Shown here: piece by piece, positions 7,732 to 15,939 of the stretch
Layout: each line of letters begins with the position of its first letter
Position numbering within the stretch: position 1 is the stretch's first letter
Assembly: GCA_021298245.1 (NCBI GenBank)
Contig: JAJTDZ010000002.1
Span: 1 to 64,000, forward strand
Direction: 5' to 3'
DNA: 64,000 nucleotides
DNA from: Algoriphagus sp.
Lineage (GTDB): Bacteria > Bacteroidota > Bacteroidia > Cytophagales > Cyclobacteriaceae
Made by a program: the position numbers and the translations under genes
The notes under the pieces: model-generated
Told to the model about the DNA's origin: nothing
The model's input: only the letters and a program-made list of their open reading frames with translations
The model's database searches: none

Positions 7732-9939
7732 ATGGGAAGAAAATCCGATAAAAAACATTCCAAAAAAAAGCATGAAGAACGTAAAGGAGGCCATGGCTCA
7801 TCTTCCCTTGCCCAGCGCATCCTACATTTTTTAGATTCCCGCTATGGTCAAGAGTTCAACGTCAAACACCTAATCAAGGGCTTAGAACTTCGAGATGCCT
7901 CCACAAAAAATGCCCTGGAGTCTACCCTTTATCAACTGGTTTCAGAGGGAAAGATTTCGAGAAATTCTAGAAATTTTTTCTCTTCCACCCAAGACCCCGA
8001 CTTTATTGTCGGAACCGTAGACTTTGTAAATCCCCGATTTGCTTTTATCATCCCAGACCAACCCGAGCTTGTTCAGGGGGATATTTTGGTCAAAGAATCT
8101 GACCTCAAGCATGCCCTGGATGGAGATAAGGTGCGGGTAATGGTATTTCCAGTCAAAGGAAAGACAGGCAGGACAGAGGGAAGGGTATTGGAAATTTTGG
8201 AGAGAGATCGGGATGAGTTTGTAGGTAGGGTAGAAATCTCTCCTCGCTATGCTTTTGTGGTCCCAGATTTTAAAAAAATGCACAAAGATATTTTTGTGCA
8301 CAGAGGGGAATTGATGGGGGCAGAGCACAACGAAAAAGTCATTGTCAAATTGACCGAATGGAGGGAGGAGGACAAAAATCCAACAGGGAAGGTCATTCGC
8401 GTTTTGGGAAAAGCTGGCCTTCATGAGGTGGAAATTCATTCCATCATGGCCGAATTTGGTCTTCCCTTTGAATACGATAAAGAAGCAGAAGCAGAAGCCA
8501 ATGCAATTTCAGATCAAATTTCTGCTAAGGAGATCAAGGCCAGAAAAGACTTCAGAGAGGTCCTTACATTTACCATAGATCCTGTAGATGCCAAAGATTT
8601 TGATGATGCCATTTCCTACAGGAAATTGCCAAATGGCCATGTGGAAATAGGGGTGCATATCGCAGACGTTACCCACTACGTCAAACCCAAAACGGCACTG
8701 GAAAAAGAAGCATTCCAGCGGGCAACTTCGGTGTATTTGGTGGACCGAACTATTCCCATGCTGCCAGAGCGGCTCAGCAATGGGCTTTGTTCCCTTCGAC
8801 CCCACGAGGATAAATTGACCTTCGCCTGTGTCTTTGAAGTGGATCAGGAGGCCAAAGTCATCCACCATTGGATAGGTCGCACCCTAATTCATTCCAATCG
8901 GCGATTTGCTTACGAGGAAGCACAAGCCTGTATCGATGCACAATCTGGAGATTATTTTCAGGAACTGACCGAATTGAACGAACTGGCAAAAAAAATAAGA
9001 AAAAGACGCTTTGACCAAGGAGCTGTCAATTTTGAAACCGTAGAGGTCAAATTTAAACTCGATGAAAAAGGCACTCCGCTTGGGCTTTTTGTCAAAGAAC
9101 GGAAGGACATCCACAAACTCATCGAAGAGTTTATGTTGCTGGCCAATAAATACGTGGCAGAATTTATTTATCGTCGAAATCAAGGGATGGACACCTTCGT
9201 GTACCGTACCCATGACAGTCCTGACCTCGATCGATTGGAAACCTTTTCTGGTTTTGCAAAACGATTTGGGCATCAACTAGAGGTAGGAAGTGCTCAAAAA
9301 ATCTCTGCAGCCCTCAATAAATTGATGGACGAAATCCAGGGGAAGCCAGAGCAAAATGTATTGGAGCAATTGGCGATTCGAAGCATGGCTAAAGCCAAAT
9401 ATACCACCGAACCCAAGGGACATTTCGGTTTAGCCTTTGCCCACTATACCCACTTCACCTCTCCCATCCGAAGGTATCCCGATATGATGGTACACCGACT
9501 ATTAGAACATTATTTGGAAGGAGGAAAATCTCCGGAGGCTACTTCTTGGGAACAAAAATGCCTGCACTCCTCCGAAAGGGAAAAACGTGCGGCGGATGCC
9601 GAAAGAGCTTCTATCAAATACAAACAAGTAGAATACATGTCTTTGGCAGAAGAAAAAGATTACGAAGGGATTGTCAGTGGAGTAACCGAATGGGGAGTAT
9701 TTGTAGAAATCACCGAGACCAAGTGCGAAGGAATGATTAGGGTACAGGACATGAAAGAGGATTACTACGAATTTGATGAAAGAAACATGAGGCTTATAGG
9801 GTCGAGAACGAAAAAAATGATCACTTTGGGAGACAAAGTACTGGTTCGTGTAGTTAATACAGACATCGACCGAAGAACCATAGATTTGGAATTTGCAACT
9901 AATGACCGAAAAACATATCGTCCAAGAGCTTTTAACTAA
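7732..9939 (+). CDS. rnr: Ribonuclease R
   Basis: A 735-residue processive 3'-5' exoribonuclease that degrades structured RNA and acts in rRNA quality control. A lysine-rich N-terminus (residues 1-25) precedes a winged-helix part and cold-shock OB domains. The RNB catalytic domain starts at IDPVDAKDFDDAISY with metal-binding aspartates at about 283-292, and contains HYTHFTSPIRRYPDMMVHRLL. A C-terminal S1 domain reads DYEGIVSGVTEWGVFVEI. Length is close to other RNase R proteins. Its last 38 bases overlap the start of the polyprenyl synthase gene in another frame. Confidence 0.96.
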   Translation: MGRKSDKKHSKKKHEERKGGHGSSSLAQRILHFLDSRYGQEFNVKHLIKGLELRDASTKNALESTLYQLVSEGKISRNSRNFFSSTQDPDFIVGTVDFVNPRFAFIIPDQPELVQGDILVKESDLKHALDGDKVRVMVFPVKGKTGRTEGRVLEILERDRDEFVGRVEISPRYAFVVPDFKKMHKDIFVHRGELMGAEHNEKVIVKLTEWREEDKNPTGKVIRVLGKAGLHEVEIHSIMAEFGLPFEYDKEAEAEANAISDQISAKEIKARKDFREVLTFTIDPVDAKDFDDAISYRKLPNGHVEIGVHIADVTHYVKPKTALEKEAFQRATSVYLVDRTIPMLPERLSNGLCSLRPHEDKLTFACVFEVDQEAKVIHHWIGRTLIHSNRRFAYEEAQACIDAQSGDYFQELTELNELAKKIRKRRFDQGAVNFETVEVKFKLDEKGTPLGLFVKERKDIHKLIEEFMLLANKYVAEFIYRRNQGMDTFVYRTHDSPDLDRLETFSGFAKRFGHQLEVGSAQKISAALNKLMDEIQGKPEQNVLEQLAIRSMAKAKYTTEPKGHFGLAFAHYTHFTSPIRRYPDMMVHRLLEHYLEGGKSPEATSWEQKCLHSSEREKRAADAERASIKYKQVEYMSLAEEKDYEGIVSGVTEWGVFVEITETKCEGMIRVQDMKEDYYEFDERNMRLIGSRTKKMITLGDKVLVRVVNTDIDRRTIDLEFATNDRKTYRPRAFN

Positions 9940-10888
9940 GCTTGAGCAGCACATGGGTGCTCATTCCTTTGGAGATGCTCCCTCCGAATTGTACGATCCC
10001 ATCCGCTACATCCTAAGTTTGGGAGGAAAACGCATTCGCCCCTTGCTCAGCCTTTTGGCCTATGGGATGTATGGTAAGGATCCAAAGGAAATCCTGAATC
10101 CCTCCATTGCCATAGAGGTTTTTCACAACTTCACCTTATTGCATGACGATATCATGGACGAGGCCCCCTTAAGAAGAGGAAAAGCCACGGTGCATGAAAA
10201 ATGGAATGCCAATATTGCTATCCTTTCCGGAGATGTAATGCTAGTAAAAGCCTACGATTTGCTTCTTTCCACCCCTCCTTCCCTCTTACCAGAAGTCGTC
10301 CGATTATTCAATAAAACTGCAGCAGAGGTCTGTGAAGGCCAGCAGCTAGACATGAATTTTGAAAGCCTTGCAGCAGTGAGAGAAGAAGATTATCTCCATA
10401 TGATTCGCCTGAAGACCGCTGTTCTTCTTGGATTTTCTCTGCAGCTGGGAGCATTGCTCGCAGGTGCAAAAAAAGAAGAGGTAGATCATCTCTATGCTTT
10501 TGGAGTCAATATTGGAATAGGCTTTCAACTCAAAGACGACTTGCTAGATGTCTATGCAGACCAAGCAAAATTTGGAAAGCAAGTGGGCGGTGATATCATT
10601 TCAAATAAAAAAACTTTCCTATTGATAAAAGCCTTAGAACTTGCCAAAGGGGAAGAATTGAAAATCCTACAGCAGCAATTGGCTTTGAAAGAATTTGATA
10701 AAGAAAAAAAGGTGGAAACTGTAAAAGCCATCTACGAAAAGCTAGGAATTCAAGCCATTGCTGAACATAAAATGCAATCCTATTTTGAAGAGGCCTTTAT
10801 GCAGCTACAAGGATTAGAAATCAAAAATGAGGCGTATTACCAGGCTTTACTAGGGATCACCCAAGAACTTATTCACCGAGAAAAATAG
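9902..10888 (+). CDS. Polyprenyl (isoprenyl) diphosphate synthase
   Basis: A 328-residue all-alpha trans-prenyltransferase that condenses isopentenyl diphosphate onto an allylic primer. The first Asp-rich motif is LLHDDIMDEAPLRRGKATVH (DDIMD 82-86) and the second FQLKDDLLDVYADQ (DDLLD 212-216). Phe77 sits five residues before the first motif, where octaprenyl synthases usually have Ala, which argues for a shorter product; this is inference. I chose the ATG at 9902, inside the rnr coding end, rather than a TTG at 9893. It is followed after three bases by the rhomboid gene. Confidence 0.92.
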   Translation: MTEKHIVQELLTKLEQHMGAHSFGDAPSELYDPIRYILSLGGKRIRPLLSLLAYGMYGKDPKEILNPSIAIEVFHNFTLLHDDIMDEAPLRRGKATVHEKWNANIAILSGDVMLVKAYDLLLSTPPSLLPEVVRLFNKTAAEVCEGQQLDMNFESLAAVREEDYLHMIRLKTAVLLGFSLQLGALLAGAKKEEVDHLYAFGVNIGIGFQLKDDLLDVYADQAKFGKQVGGDIISNKKTFLLIKALELAKGEELKILQQQLALKEFDKEKKVETVKAIYEKLGIQAIAEHKMQSYFEEAFMQLQGLEIKNEAYYQALLGITQELIHREK

Positions 10889-10891
10889 CCA

Positions 10892-11524
10892 TTGATAGAA
10901 TTCACCTTCACGAATCTTCTTTTAGGATTAACCGTACTTTTTAGCATCCTGGCATTCAATTCTCCCAAGATGTTGGAGCGATGGATGTTTGTTCCCTACC
11001 TGATAAAAAAGAGACGGCAATGGGATCGATTTGTACTCTCCGGATTTATCCACAAAGACTACATGCACCTCCTATTCAACATGTTTACCTTTTTCTTTTT
11101 TGGGGAGGTTATCGAACAATTTTTCAGAGCCAAGTATGGCCTAGTCTTGGGAGGGACAATTTTTATTGCATTTTATCTTCTCGCCATTATAATTTCAGAT
11201 TTTCCAACCTATCTCAAGCACCAGCAACATGGCTATTACCGTGCCTTAGGAGCTTCAGGAGGAACCTCAGCAACCGTTTTTGCCAGTATCATCATCATGC
11301 CCCTAAGGGATATCTGTCTATTTGGAATACTATGCTTACCTGGCTTTCTTTTAGGGGGCTTATTTTTAATTTATTCCTATAACAAAGGGAAGCAGGGGGA
11401 AGACGGAATCAATCACGATGCTCACCTGTTTGGGGCAATTTTTGGAATTGCTTTTATTATACTGCTTTCCCCATCAAGTGCCTCCAACTTTTTGCAGGAA
11501 ATACTTTCCTATAGATTTTTTTGA
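10892..11524 (+). CDS. Rhomboid family intramembrane serine protease, TTG start
   Basis: A 210-residue polytopic membrane protein with the rhomboid active site: HLLFN (H59-N63) in the second helix region, the catalytic Ser122 in ALGASGGTSATVF and the partner His178 in HDAHLFGAIFG. It would cleave substrates within the membrane. The reading frame opens with TTG at 10892, three bases after the previous stop. The next ATG would remove the first transmembrane helix (residues 7-22), so TTG is the likely start. It is the last gene of the lipB-rnr unit and ends at a strong terminator. Confidence 0.88.
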   Translation: MIEFTFTNLLLGLTVLFSILAFNSPKMLERWMFVPYLIKKRRQWDRFVLSGFIHKDYMHLLFNMFTFFFFGEVIEQFFRAKYGLVLGGTIFIAFYLLAIIISDFPTYLKHQQHGYYRALGASGGTSATVFASIIIMPLRDICLFGILCLPGFLLGGLFLIYSYNKGKQGEDGINHDAHLFGAIFGIAFIILLSPSSASNFLQEILSYRFF

Positions 11525-11532
11525 TCAAAAAA

Positions 11533-11560
11533 AGAGCCTCATTGGAGAGGCTCTTTTTTT
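11533..11560. terminator. Bidirectional terminator after rhomboid and sortilin-like gene
   Basis: AGAGCCTC (11533-11540) pairs perfectly with GAGGCTCT (11547-11554) around a six-base loop, followed by T6 on the plus strand and preceded by A-rich sequence that gives a U-tract on the minus strand. It serves both convergent genes; the minus-strand stop codon lies at 11559-11561. Confidence 0.88.
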
Positions 11561-14500
11561 ACTTTTTCTGATCTAGTTTGGTTTTCATTTCCTCAATGTT
11601 GAGAATTCTGGAGATTTGTTCCCGTTCCAGTTTTTGAAATCTAGCCAACTGCACGTCTATCTGCTGGGTAAGTTCTTTTCTCACTTCCTCTGCGGAATCT
11701 GTAGGAGGGTAATCTCCATTACCGACCACGCTACTCAAATGCGCCAATTTATTGTTGAGGCGTATGGGGTAGTTGAGGGGATCTTGTCCACTTCGGTTTT
11801 GGGTTTGGTAGAGGGTTTCCTCTATCGCTTTCATCTCTTCCTTGATTTGTCCCAAATTTTCAGGTTGGCTTTCCAAAGAATCTAGGGCTGTTCTGTAAGC
11901 TCGGATAAGCCGAATCGTCTGATGCGTTTCGGTCAATTTGTTGCGTATATCTAAGAGATAGGCGTACTGCTTTTCCAATTCTTCCTGGGTAGAAGGGTAG
12001 CGAGGATCGGCCAAGACTTGGAAATTTTGCTCTTGGGATTGTCCATCTACGGTCATACGCACGGTGTAGGTACCTGGTACTACCTTGGGACCACGCAGAC
12101 TTGCCGCCCATAAGATCATGCCATCAAATCCTAGGGAGTTTTCCACCCGAAGATTCCAATTAAACTCCCCTGCACCCGGCTTAACCTTGAGGGTATCTCC
12201 ATTGACCCCTTTGGTAGAAAACCATCGTATTCTTTGCTTCTTGGCATCGAAAAATTCAATTTTCAATTCCTCTTTGGGAGCAGCCTGTAGGTAATAGTAA
12301 ACCAAAACTCCTCCAGGTCTATTGGTACCTGCAGTAAGGCTAGAGCGTCTTACTCCATCGATTCGGTAAGAGTCCTGCGGATCATACAGATGGAAAGGTT
12401 TACTCTTCAATTCGGGTTCTGCTTGGTGCAATACCGTCAAATCATCGATGATCCAAAAAGAACGCCCTTGGGTAGCTGCAATCAAGTTGTTTTCCTTGAT
12501 TGCCAAATCCGTAATGGGCACGATGGGAAGGTTGAGTTGTAAGGAATGCCAGCTTGCACCTGCATCTTTGGAGTAGTACATGCCCTTTTCTGTTCCTGCG
12601 TAAAGCATCCCCTTTTTTGTGGGATCGGCGCGAATCACCCGGGTAAAATGATCTTCCCCTATTCCTTGGATGATTTTCTTCCAGGTCTTTCCATAGTCAT
12701 TGGTGTGGTAAAGGTAGGGGGCATAATTTCCAGTTTTGTAGCCTGTGGCAGCAAAAAATGCTTCTCCTGCCTCAAAAGGACTAGCCTCAATGGAGTTGAT
12801 TTGCAGCCACTCGGGCATGTCTTTGGGGGTTACATTTTGCCAAGTCTTTCCATTATCGCTGGTTACGTGAACTAACCCATCGTCAGATCCCGCCCAGATA
12901 ACTCCTTGCTTCATAGGAGACTCTGCTGCAGTAAAAATGGTGGCATAATATTCTACAGAGGTATTGTCTTTGGTGATGGGGCCCCCGGATGGACCAAGCT
13001 TACTTTTGTCGTTGCGGGTCAAGTCTGGAGAAAATACTTCCCAAGTTTGTCCCTCATTGGTAGAGCGGTGAAATTGGTTGCTGGTTGTGTAAAGTAAATT
13101 GGATTGATGAGGTGAAAAGAAAATAGGAAAATTCCACTGGAATCGGTATTTCATGCCTTCAGCTCCATGACCCATAGGATTGTCGGGCCATACATTTACC
13201 GTACGGGAAGTTCCATTTCTATGGTTTTCTCGTGTCAGCAAACCCCCATAGGATCCTCCATACACGATCTCACTGTCTTTAGGGTCTGGGGCTATCCAAC
13301 CCGATTCTCCACCGGCAGTAGGCTCCCAGTCCGCTTCAGTGATGGAGGCTCCATCGTTACGGTGACGGATACGAACGGTAGAGTTGTCCTGCTGAGCACC
13401 GTAAATTCGGTAAGGGAAACTATTGTCGGTAGTCACCCGATAAAACTGAGAGGTGGGCTGATTCATCATGCTTGACCAGGTGCCCCCCCCATCTTCTGTC
13501 ACTTGAGCTCCTCCATCATCTGCAATGATCATCCGCTGGGAATTGGAAGGATCTATCCAGAGATCGTGGTGATCTCCGTGAGGTGCATTGAAATCTTTAA
13601 AGGTCTTGCCTCCATCGGTAGATTTGTGGTAATCCACGTTGAGTACGTAGAGCGTTTGCTCATCCTTTGGATCTGCATAGATGCGAGAATAGTACCATGC
13701 CCTTTGTCGAAGATTTCTATCCTCGTTTACTCTTTCCCAAGTCTGTCCCGCATCGGCAGAAGTAAATACACCCCCTTGCTCATTTTCTATGATGGCATAG
13801 AGGCGATTGGAATTTTTTGGAGAAACAGCAATGCCCATGATTCCTAAAACTCCTTTTGGAAAGGTCTCCTTTGCAGACAATTCTTCCCAGGTAGCTCCAC
13901 CGTCTGAAGATCTAAACATTTTGGATCCAGGGCCTCCGCTCTCTAGGCTGTAAGGAGTACGCTTCAATTCCCAGGTGCTGGCGTAAATAATTTCTGGATT
14001 ATTAGGATCTAAAATCAAATCAACTGCTCCAGAACCTTCATTGACAAAAAGCACCTGCTTCCAAGATTGTCCCCCATCGGTTGTTTTATATACCCCACGG
14101 GTAGGACTTGGAGCAAAAATATCTCCCAAAACAGCAGCATAAACTACTTGGGGTTGGCTAGGGTGAATACGGAGCCGAGAAACAAATCTGCTTTTATCCA
14201 ATCCTGCCCTGCTCCAGGTCTTTCCTGCATCGGTGCTTTTCCATATGCCATCTCCAAAAGAAACATTGCCTCGAACCGTTTTTTCTCCCCCTCCTGCATA
14301 GACAACAGAGGTATCGCTTTCAGAAACCGCTACCGCACCCATGGACCCGCCAAAAAATCCATCGGAAACGGATTTCCAGGTTTGTCCTGAGTTGGTCGTT
14401 TTCCAAATTCCCCCTCCTGTGGAAGCAAAATAATACGTCTTGTCACTTCCCTTTACTCCAGTGACTGCATCTGATCTGCCACCTCTAAACGGGCCCACCA

Positions 14501-14621
14501 ACCTCCATTTGACAGCGTCGTAAAGGGAAGGATCAGGAACCTGCTGTGCTGCCACGAAGTGGCTGCAACATAATAGAAGAAGTAAAAAACAAAAACGAAA
14601 AGAAGTATACCAATGATTCAT
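11559..14621 (-). CDS. Secreted sortilin/VPS10-like beta-propeller protein with BNR (Asp-box) repeats
   Basis: A 1020-residue exported protein with a signal peptide (FCFLLLLLCCSHFVAAQQ). I count eleven Asp-box motifs of the form S/T-x-D-x-G-x-T/S-W/F, for example TTNSGQTW, STDAGKTW, SSDGGATW, STDGGKTF, TSDNGKTW and SKDAGASW, spread over about residues 65-690, consistent with two stacked propellers. A beta-sandwich-like region follows (about 770-880), then a helical, charged C-terminus. Such proteins are common in Bacteroidota and often annotated as glycosyl hydrolases, yet no catalytic residues are evident; a peptide- or glycan-binding role is equally possible. No type IX sorting domain is seen. 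Confidence 0.85.
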   Translation of the reverse strand: MNHWYTSFRFCFLLLLLCCSHFVAAQQVPDPSLYDAVKWRLVGPFRGGRSDAVTGVKGSDKTYYFASTGGGIWKTTNSGQTWKSVSDGFFGGSMGAVAVSESDTSVVYAGGGEKTVRGNVSFGDGIWKSTDAGKTWSRAGLDKSRFVSRLRIHPSQPQVVYAAVLGDIFAPSPTRGVYKTTDGGQSWKQVLFVNEGSGAVDLILDPNNPEIIYASTWELKRTPYSLESGGPGSKMFRSSDGGATWEELSAKETFPKGVLGIMGIAVSPKNSNRLYAIIENEQGGVFTSADAGQTWERVNEDRNLRQRAWYYSRIYADPKDEQTLYVLNVDYHKSTDGGKTFKDFNAPHGDHHDLWIDPSNSQRMIIADDGGAQVTEDGGGTWSSMMNQPTSQFYRVTTDNSFPYRIYGAQQDNSTVRIRHRNDGASITEADWEPTAGGESGWIAPDPKDSEIVYGGSYGGLLTRENHRNGTSRTVNVWPDNPMGHGAEGMKYRFQWNFPIFFSPHQSNLLYTTSNQFHRSTNEGQTWEVFSPDLTRNDKSKLGPSGGPITKDNTSVEYYATIFTAAESPMKQGVIWAGSDDGLVHVTSDNGKTWQNVTPKDMPEWLQINSIEASPFEAGEAFFAATGYKTGNYAPYLYHTNDYGKTWKKIIQGIGEDHFTRVIRADPTKKGMLYAGTEKGMYYSKDAGASWHSLQLNLPIVPITDLAIKENNLIAATQGRSFWIIDDLTVLHQAEPELKSKPFHLYDPQDSYRIDGVRRSSLTAGTNRPGGVLVYYYLQAAPKEELKIEFFDAKKQRIRWFSTKGVNGDTLKVKPGAGEFNWNLRVENSLGFDGMILWAASLRGPKVVPGTYTVRMTVDGQSQEQNFQVLADPRYPSTQEELEKQYAYLLDIRNKLTETHQTIRLIRAYRTALDSLESQPENLGQIKEEMKAIEETLYQTQNRSGQDPLNYPIRLNNKLAHLSSVVGNGDYPPTDSAEEVRKELTQQIDVQLARFQKLEREQISRILNIEEMKTKLDQKK

Positions 14622-14714
14622 AGAGAGCTAGGGATTGATTAGAATTCAAATTTACCATGTGGAACTCTAGTTTAGACAAAAAAATGACCAATGGCAACAT
14701 CTTGAGGTAAGGAC

Positions 14715-14743
14715 AAAAAAAAGCCCCGTGATTAACGGGGCTT
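14715..14743 (-). terminator. Terminator of rplU-rpmA
   Basis: AAGCCCCG (14721-14728) pairs with CGGGGCTT (14736-14743) around a seven-base loop. On the minus strand the stem is followed by eight U residues (14715-14722). It ends the ribosomal protein pair. Confidence 0.88.
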
Positions 14744-14761
14744 AAATCGTTTTAAAAAACG

Positions 14762-15022
14762 TTATTCTTGCACAGGGACTATGCTCACGTAAGATCTGCC
14801 ATCTGCTTTGGTTTTGAAAGCAACCACTCCGTCAGTCAATGCAAACAGAGTATGGTCTTTTCCTAAACCCACATTTAAGCCAGGGTGATGCTTCGTTCCT
14901 CTCTGTCTTACCAAGATATTTCCTGCGATAACCGCCTCGCCGCCGAATTTTTTAACACCCAATCTTTTGGAATGAGATTCACGACCGTTTTTGGAGCTAC
15001 CTACACCTTTTTTGTGTGCCAT
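14762..15022 (-). CDS. rpmA: 50S ribosomal protein L27
   Basis: An 86-residue ribosomal protein bL27, which sits at the peptidyl transferase centre of the large subunit. The N-terminal [20 protein letters not shown] and the following [27 protein letters not shown] are the classic L27 sequence. The start carries no cleavable N-terminal extension of the kind found in Firmicutes. It lies 37 bases downstream of rplU and shares its terminator. Confidence 0.97.
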   Translation of the reverse strand: MAHKKGVGSSKNGRESHSKRLGVKKFGGEAVIAGNILVRQRGTKHHPGLNVGLGKDHTLFALTDGVVAFKTKADGRSYVSIVPVQE

Positions 15023-15059
15023 GGTTTTATTCGTTTAAGAGTTCCTGCAATGGAAAAAC

Positions 15060-15371
15060 TCAGAGTGTGATGGATTCAATTTTAACTTTGGTGAAATCTT
15101 GACGGTGACCATTCTTCTTTTTGTAGCCTTTTCTTCGCTTCTTTTTGAAGACAATCACTTTATCACCTTTGACATGATCTAGAATTTTTCCAGATACCTT
15201 GGCTCCTGCCACTAGGGGAGCACCAACTGATACAGTTCCATTGGCTTCTGCCAAAAGGACCTGATCAAATTCCACGGAAGCGCCAGCTTCTCCTGCCAAT
15301 TTGGGGGCATAGACAAACTGATCTTTTGTTACTTTGAACTGCTTACCTGCGATGTTAACAATTGCGTACAT
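15060..15371 (-). CDS. rplU: 50S ribosomal protein L21
   Basis: A 103-residue ribosomal protein bL21 that binds 23S rRNA in the large subunit. MYAIVNIAGKQFKVTKDQFV at the start and VIVFKKKRRKGYKKKNGHRQDFTKVKI near the end are diagnostic. It is cotranscribed with rpmA in the standard rplU-rpmA order. A promoter element is 27 bases upstream, giving a short leader with no room for the r-protein autoregulatory structure described in some other phyla. Confidence 0.97.
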   Translation of the reverse strand: MYAIVNIAGKQFKVTKDQFVYAPKLAGEAGASVEFDQVLLAEANGTVSVGAPLVAGAKVSGKILDHVKGDKVIVFKKKRRKGYKKKNGHRQDFTKVKIESITL

Positions 15372-15397
15372 GACTTTGATTTTTCGAAATCGGACTG

Positions 15398-15405
15398 CAA
15401 ATATA
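15398..15405 (-). promoter_or_regulatory. Promoter -7 box for rplU-rpmA
   Basis: The minus strand reads TATATTTG (exact TAnnTTTG), placing the start of transcription near 15392 and a leader of about 21 bases. The -33 region is T-rich but has no clean TTTG. Confidence 0.55.
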
Positions 15406-15736
15406 GAAAATGAATTTAAACTAAAAAAACTTTCTCTTCTTTTAGAGACTCAAGGTGGAGGGAAGATGGGACTTACCCAAGGAAGTAAAAAGTGGATCGA
15501 TAGGTGGGCCAACAACTGAAGCGGTCGCGAACCAACTGTTTTTAAATAATTAAATTAATGACTTCATTTTCAATAGTTTACCCTAAAAAAATCCTTTGGA
15601 AAATAATTTGACTATAATTCAAAACTGTAGTCAGCAACTTCTTAGAAAAACTTTTTTTACAATTTGAAAAAATCTTTATCCCTTCAATTTAACAAAATGA
15701 ATTGATTTATTAGTTGATTATAGTATGCTTAACTTA
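15406..15736. other. AT-rich intergenic stretch with no recognised gene
   Basis: About 330 bases between the rplU and nrdB promoters. It is unusually AT-rich compared with the coding neighbourhood, with many T and A runs. I see no ORF with family resemblance, no tRNA and no clear terminator. It may hold upstream regulatory sites for nrdAB; I could not identify a convincing pair of NrdR boxes by eye. Confidence 0.5.
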
Positions 15737-15765
15737 TTGATTTTAAACAATTTAATTTATTTTTG
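15737..15765 (+). promoter_or_regulatory. Promoter of nrdB-nrdA
   Basis: TTG (15737-15739), an 18-base spacer, then TATTTTTG (15758-15765), an exact TAnnTTTG. The start of transcription is expected near 15771, leaving about 170 bases of leader before the nrdB ATG. The same 18-base spacing is seen at the ompA-like gene. Confidence 0.6.
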
Positions 15766-15794
15766 AATTAAATTCAAAAACATAATTTTCCTTC

Positions 15795-15906
15795 GTTTGG
15801 GAAGTTTTTTTTTAGCTTTTAGATGCGCATATTTGTTGGAAAGCTGTTCTGAAAAGACAGCTTTTTGCATCGGTAGGCCCTTTTTACTGCCGATTTATTT
15901 CCAAAC
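15795..15906 (+). promoter_or_regulatory. Structured 5' leader of nrdAB, possible attenuator or riboswitch-like element
   Basis: Seen: an outer pairing GTTTGG (15795-15800) with CCAAAC (15901-15906); hairpin 1, AAAGCTGT (15840-15847) with ACAGCTTT (15857-15864) ending in a short U run; hairpin 2, ATCGGTAG (15869-15876) with CTGCCGAT (15887-15894), one G-U pair. An alternative helix AGCTTT (15814-15819) with AAAGCT (15840-15845) would exclude hairpin 1. Inference: a folded leader controlling ribonucleotide reductase. I do not match it to a named riboswitch class. Confidence 0.5.
15823..15852 (+). CDS. Possible 9-codon upstream ORF in the nrdAB leader
   Basis: ATG at 15823 opens a short frame, MRIFVGKLF, closed by TGA at 15850-15852. 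The stop falls in the loop of hairpin 1, so a translating or terminating ribosome would cover its left arm. It could be a regulatory leader peptide or chance; no ribosome binding site is obvious, which is normal in this phylum. Confidence 0.25.
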   Translation: MRIFVGKLF

Positions 15907-15939
15907 ATTCAAATTACGATTAATCCTAGAGAGAGCGAG

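Noticed and set aside
15334-15519. Plus-strand ORF across the rplU start and gap
   Set aside because: It overlaps the conserved L21 N-terminus on the other strand and continues into AT-rich non-coding sequence with no recognisable protein features.
15372-15939. Known purine or deoxyguanosine riboswitch class before nrdAB
   Set aside because: The leader has a three-way-junction shape, but the conserved junction and loop sequences of that class that I remember are not present, so I leave it unnamed.
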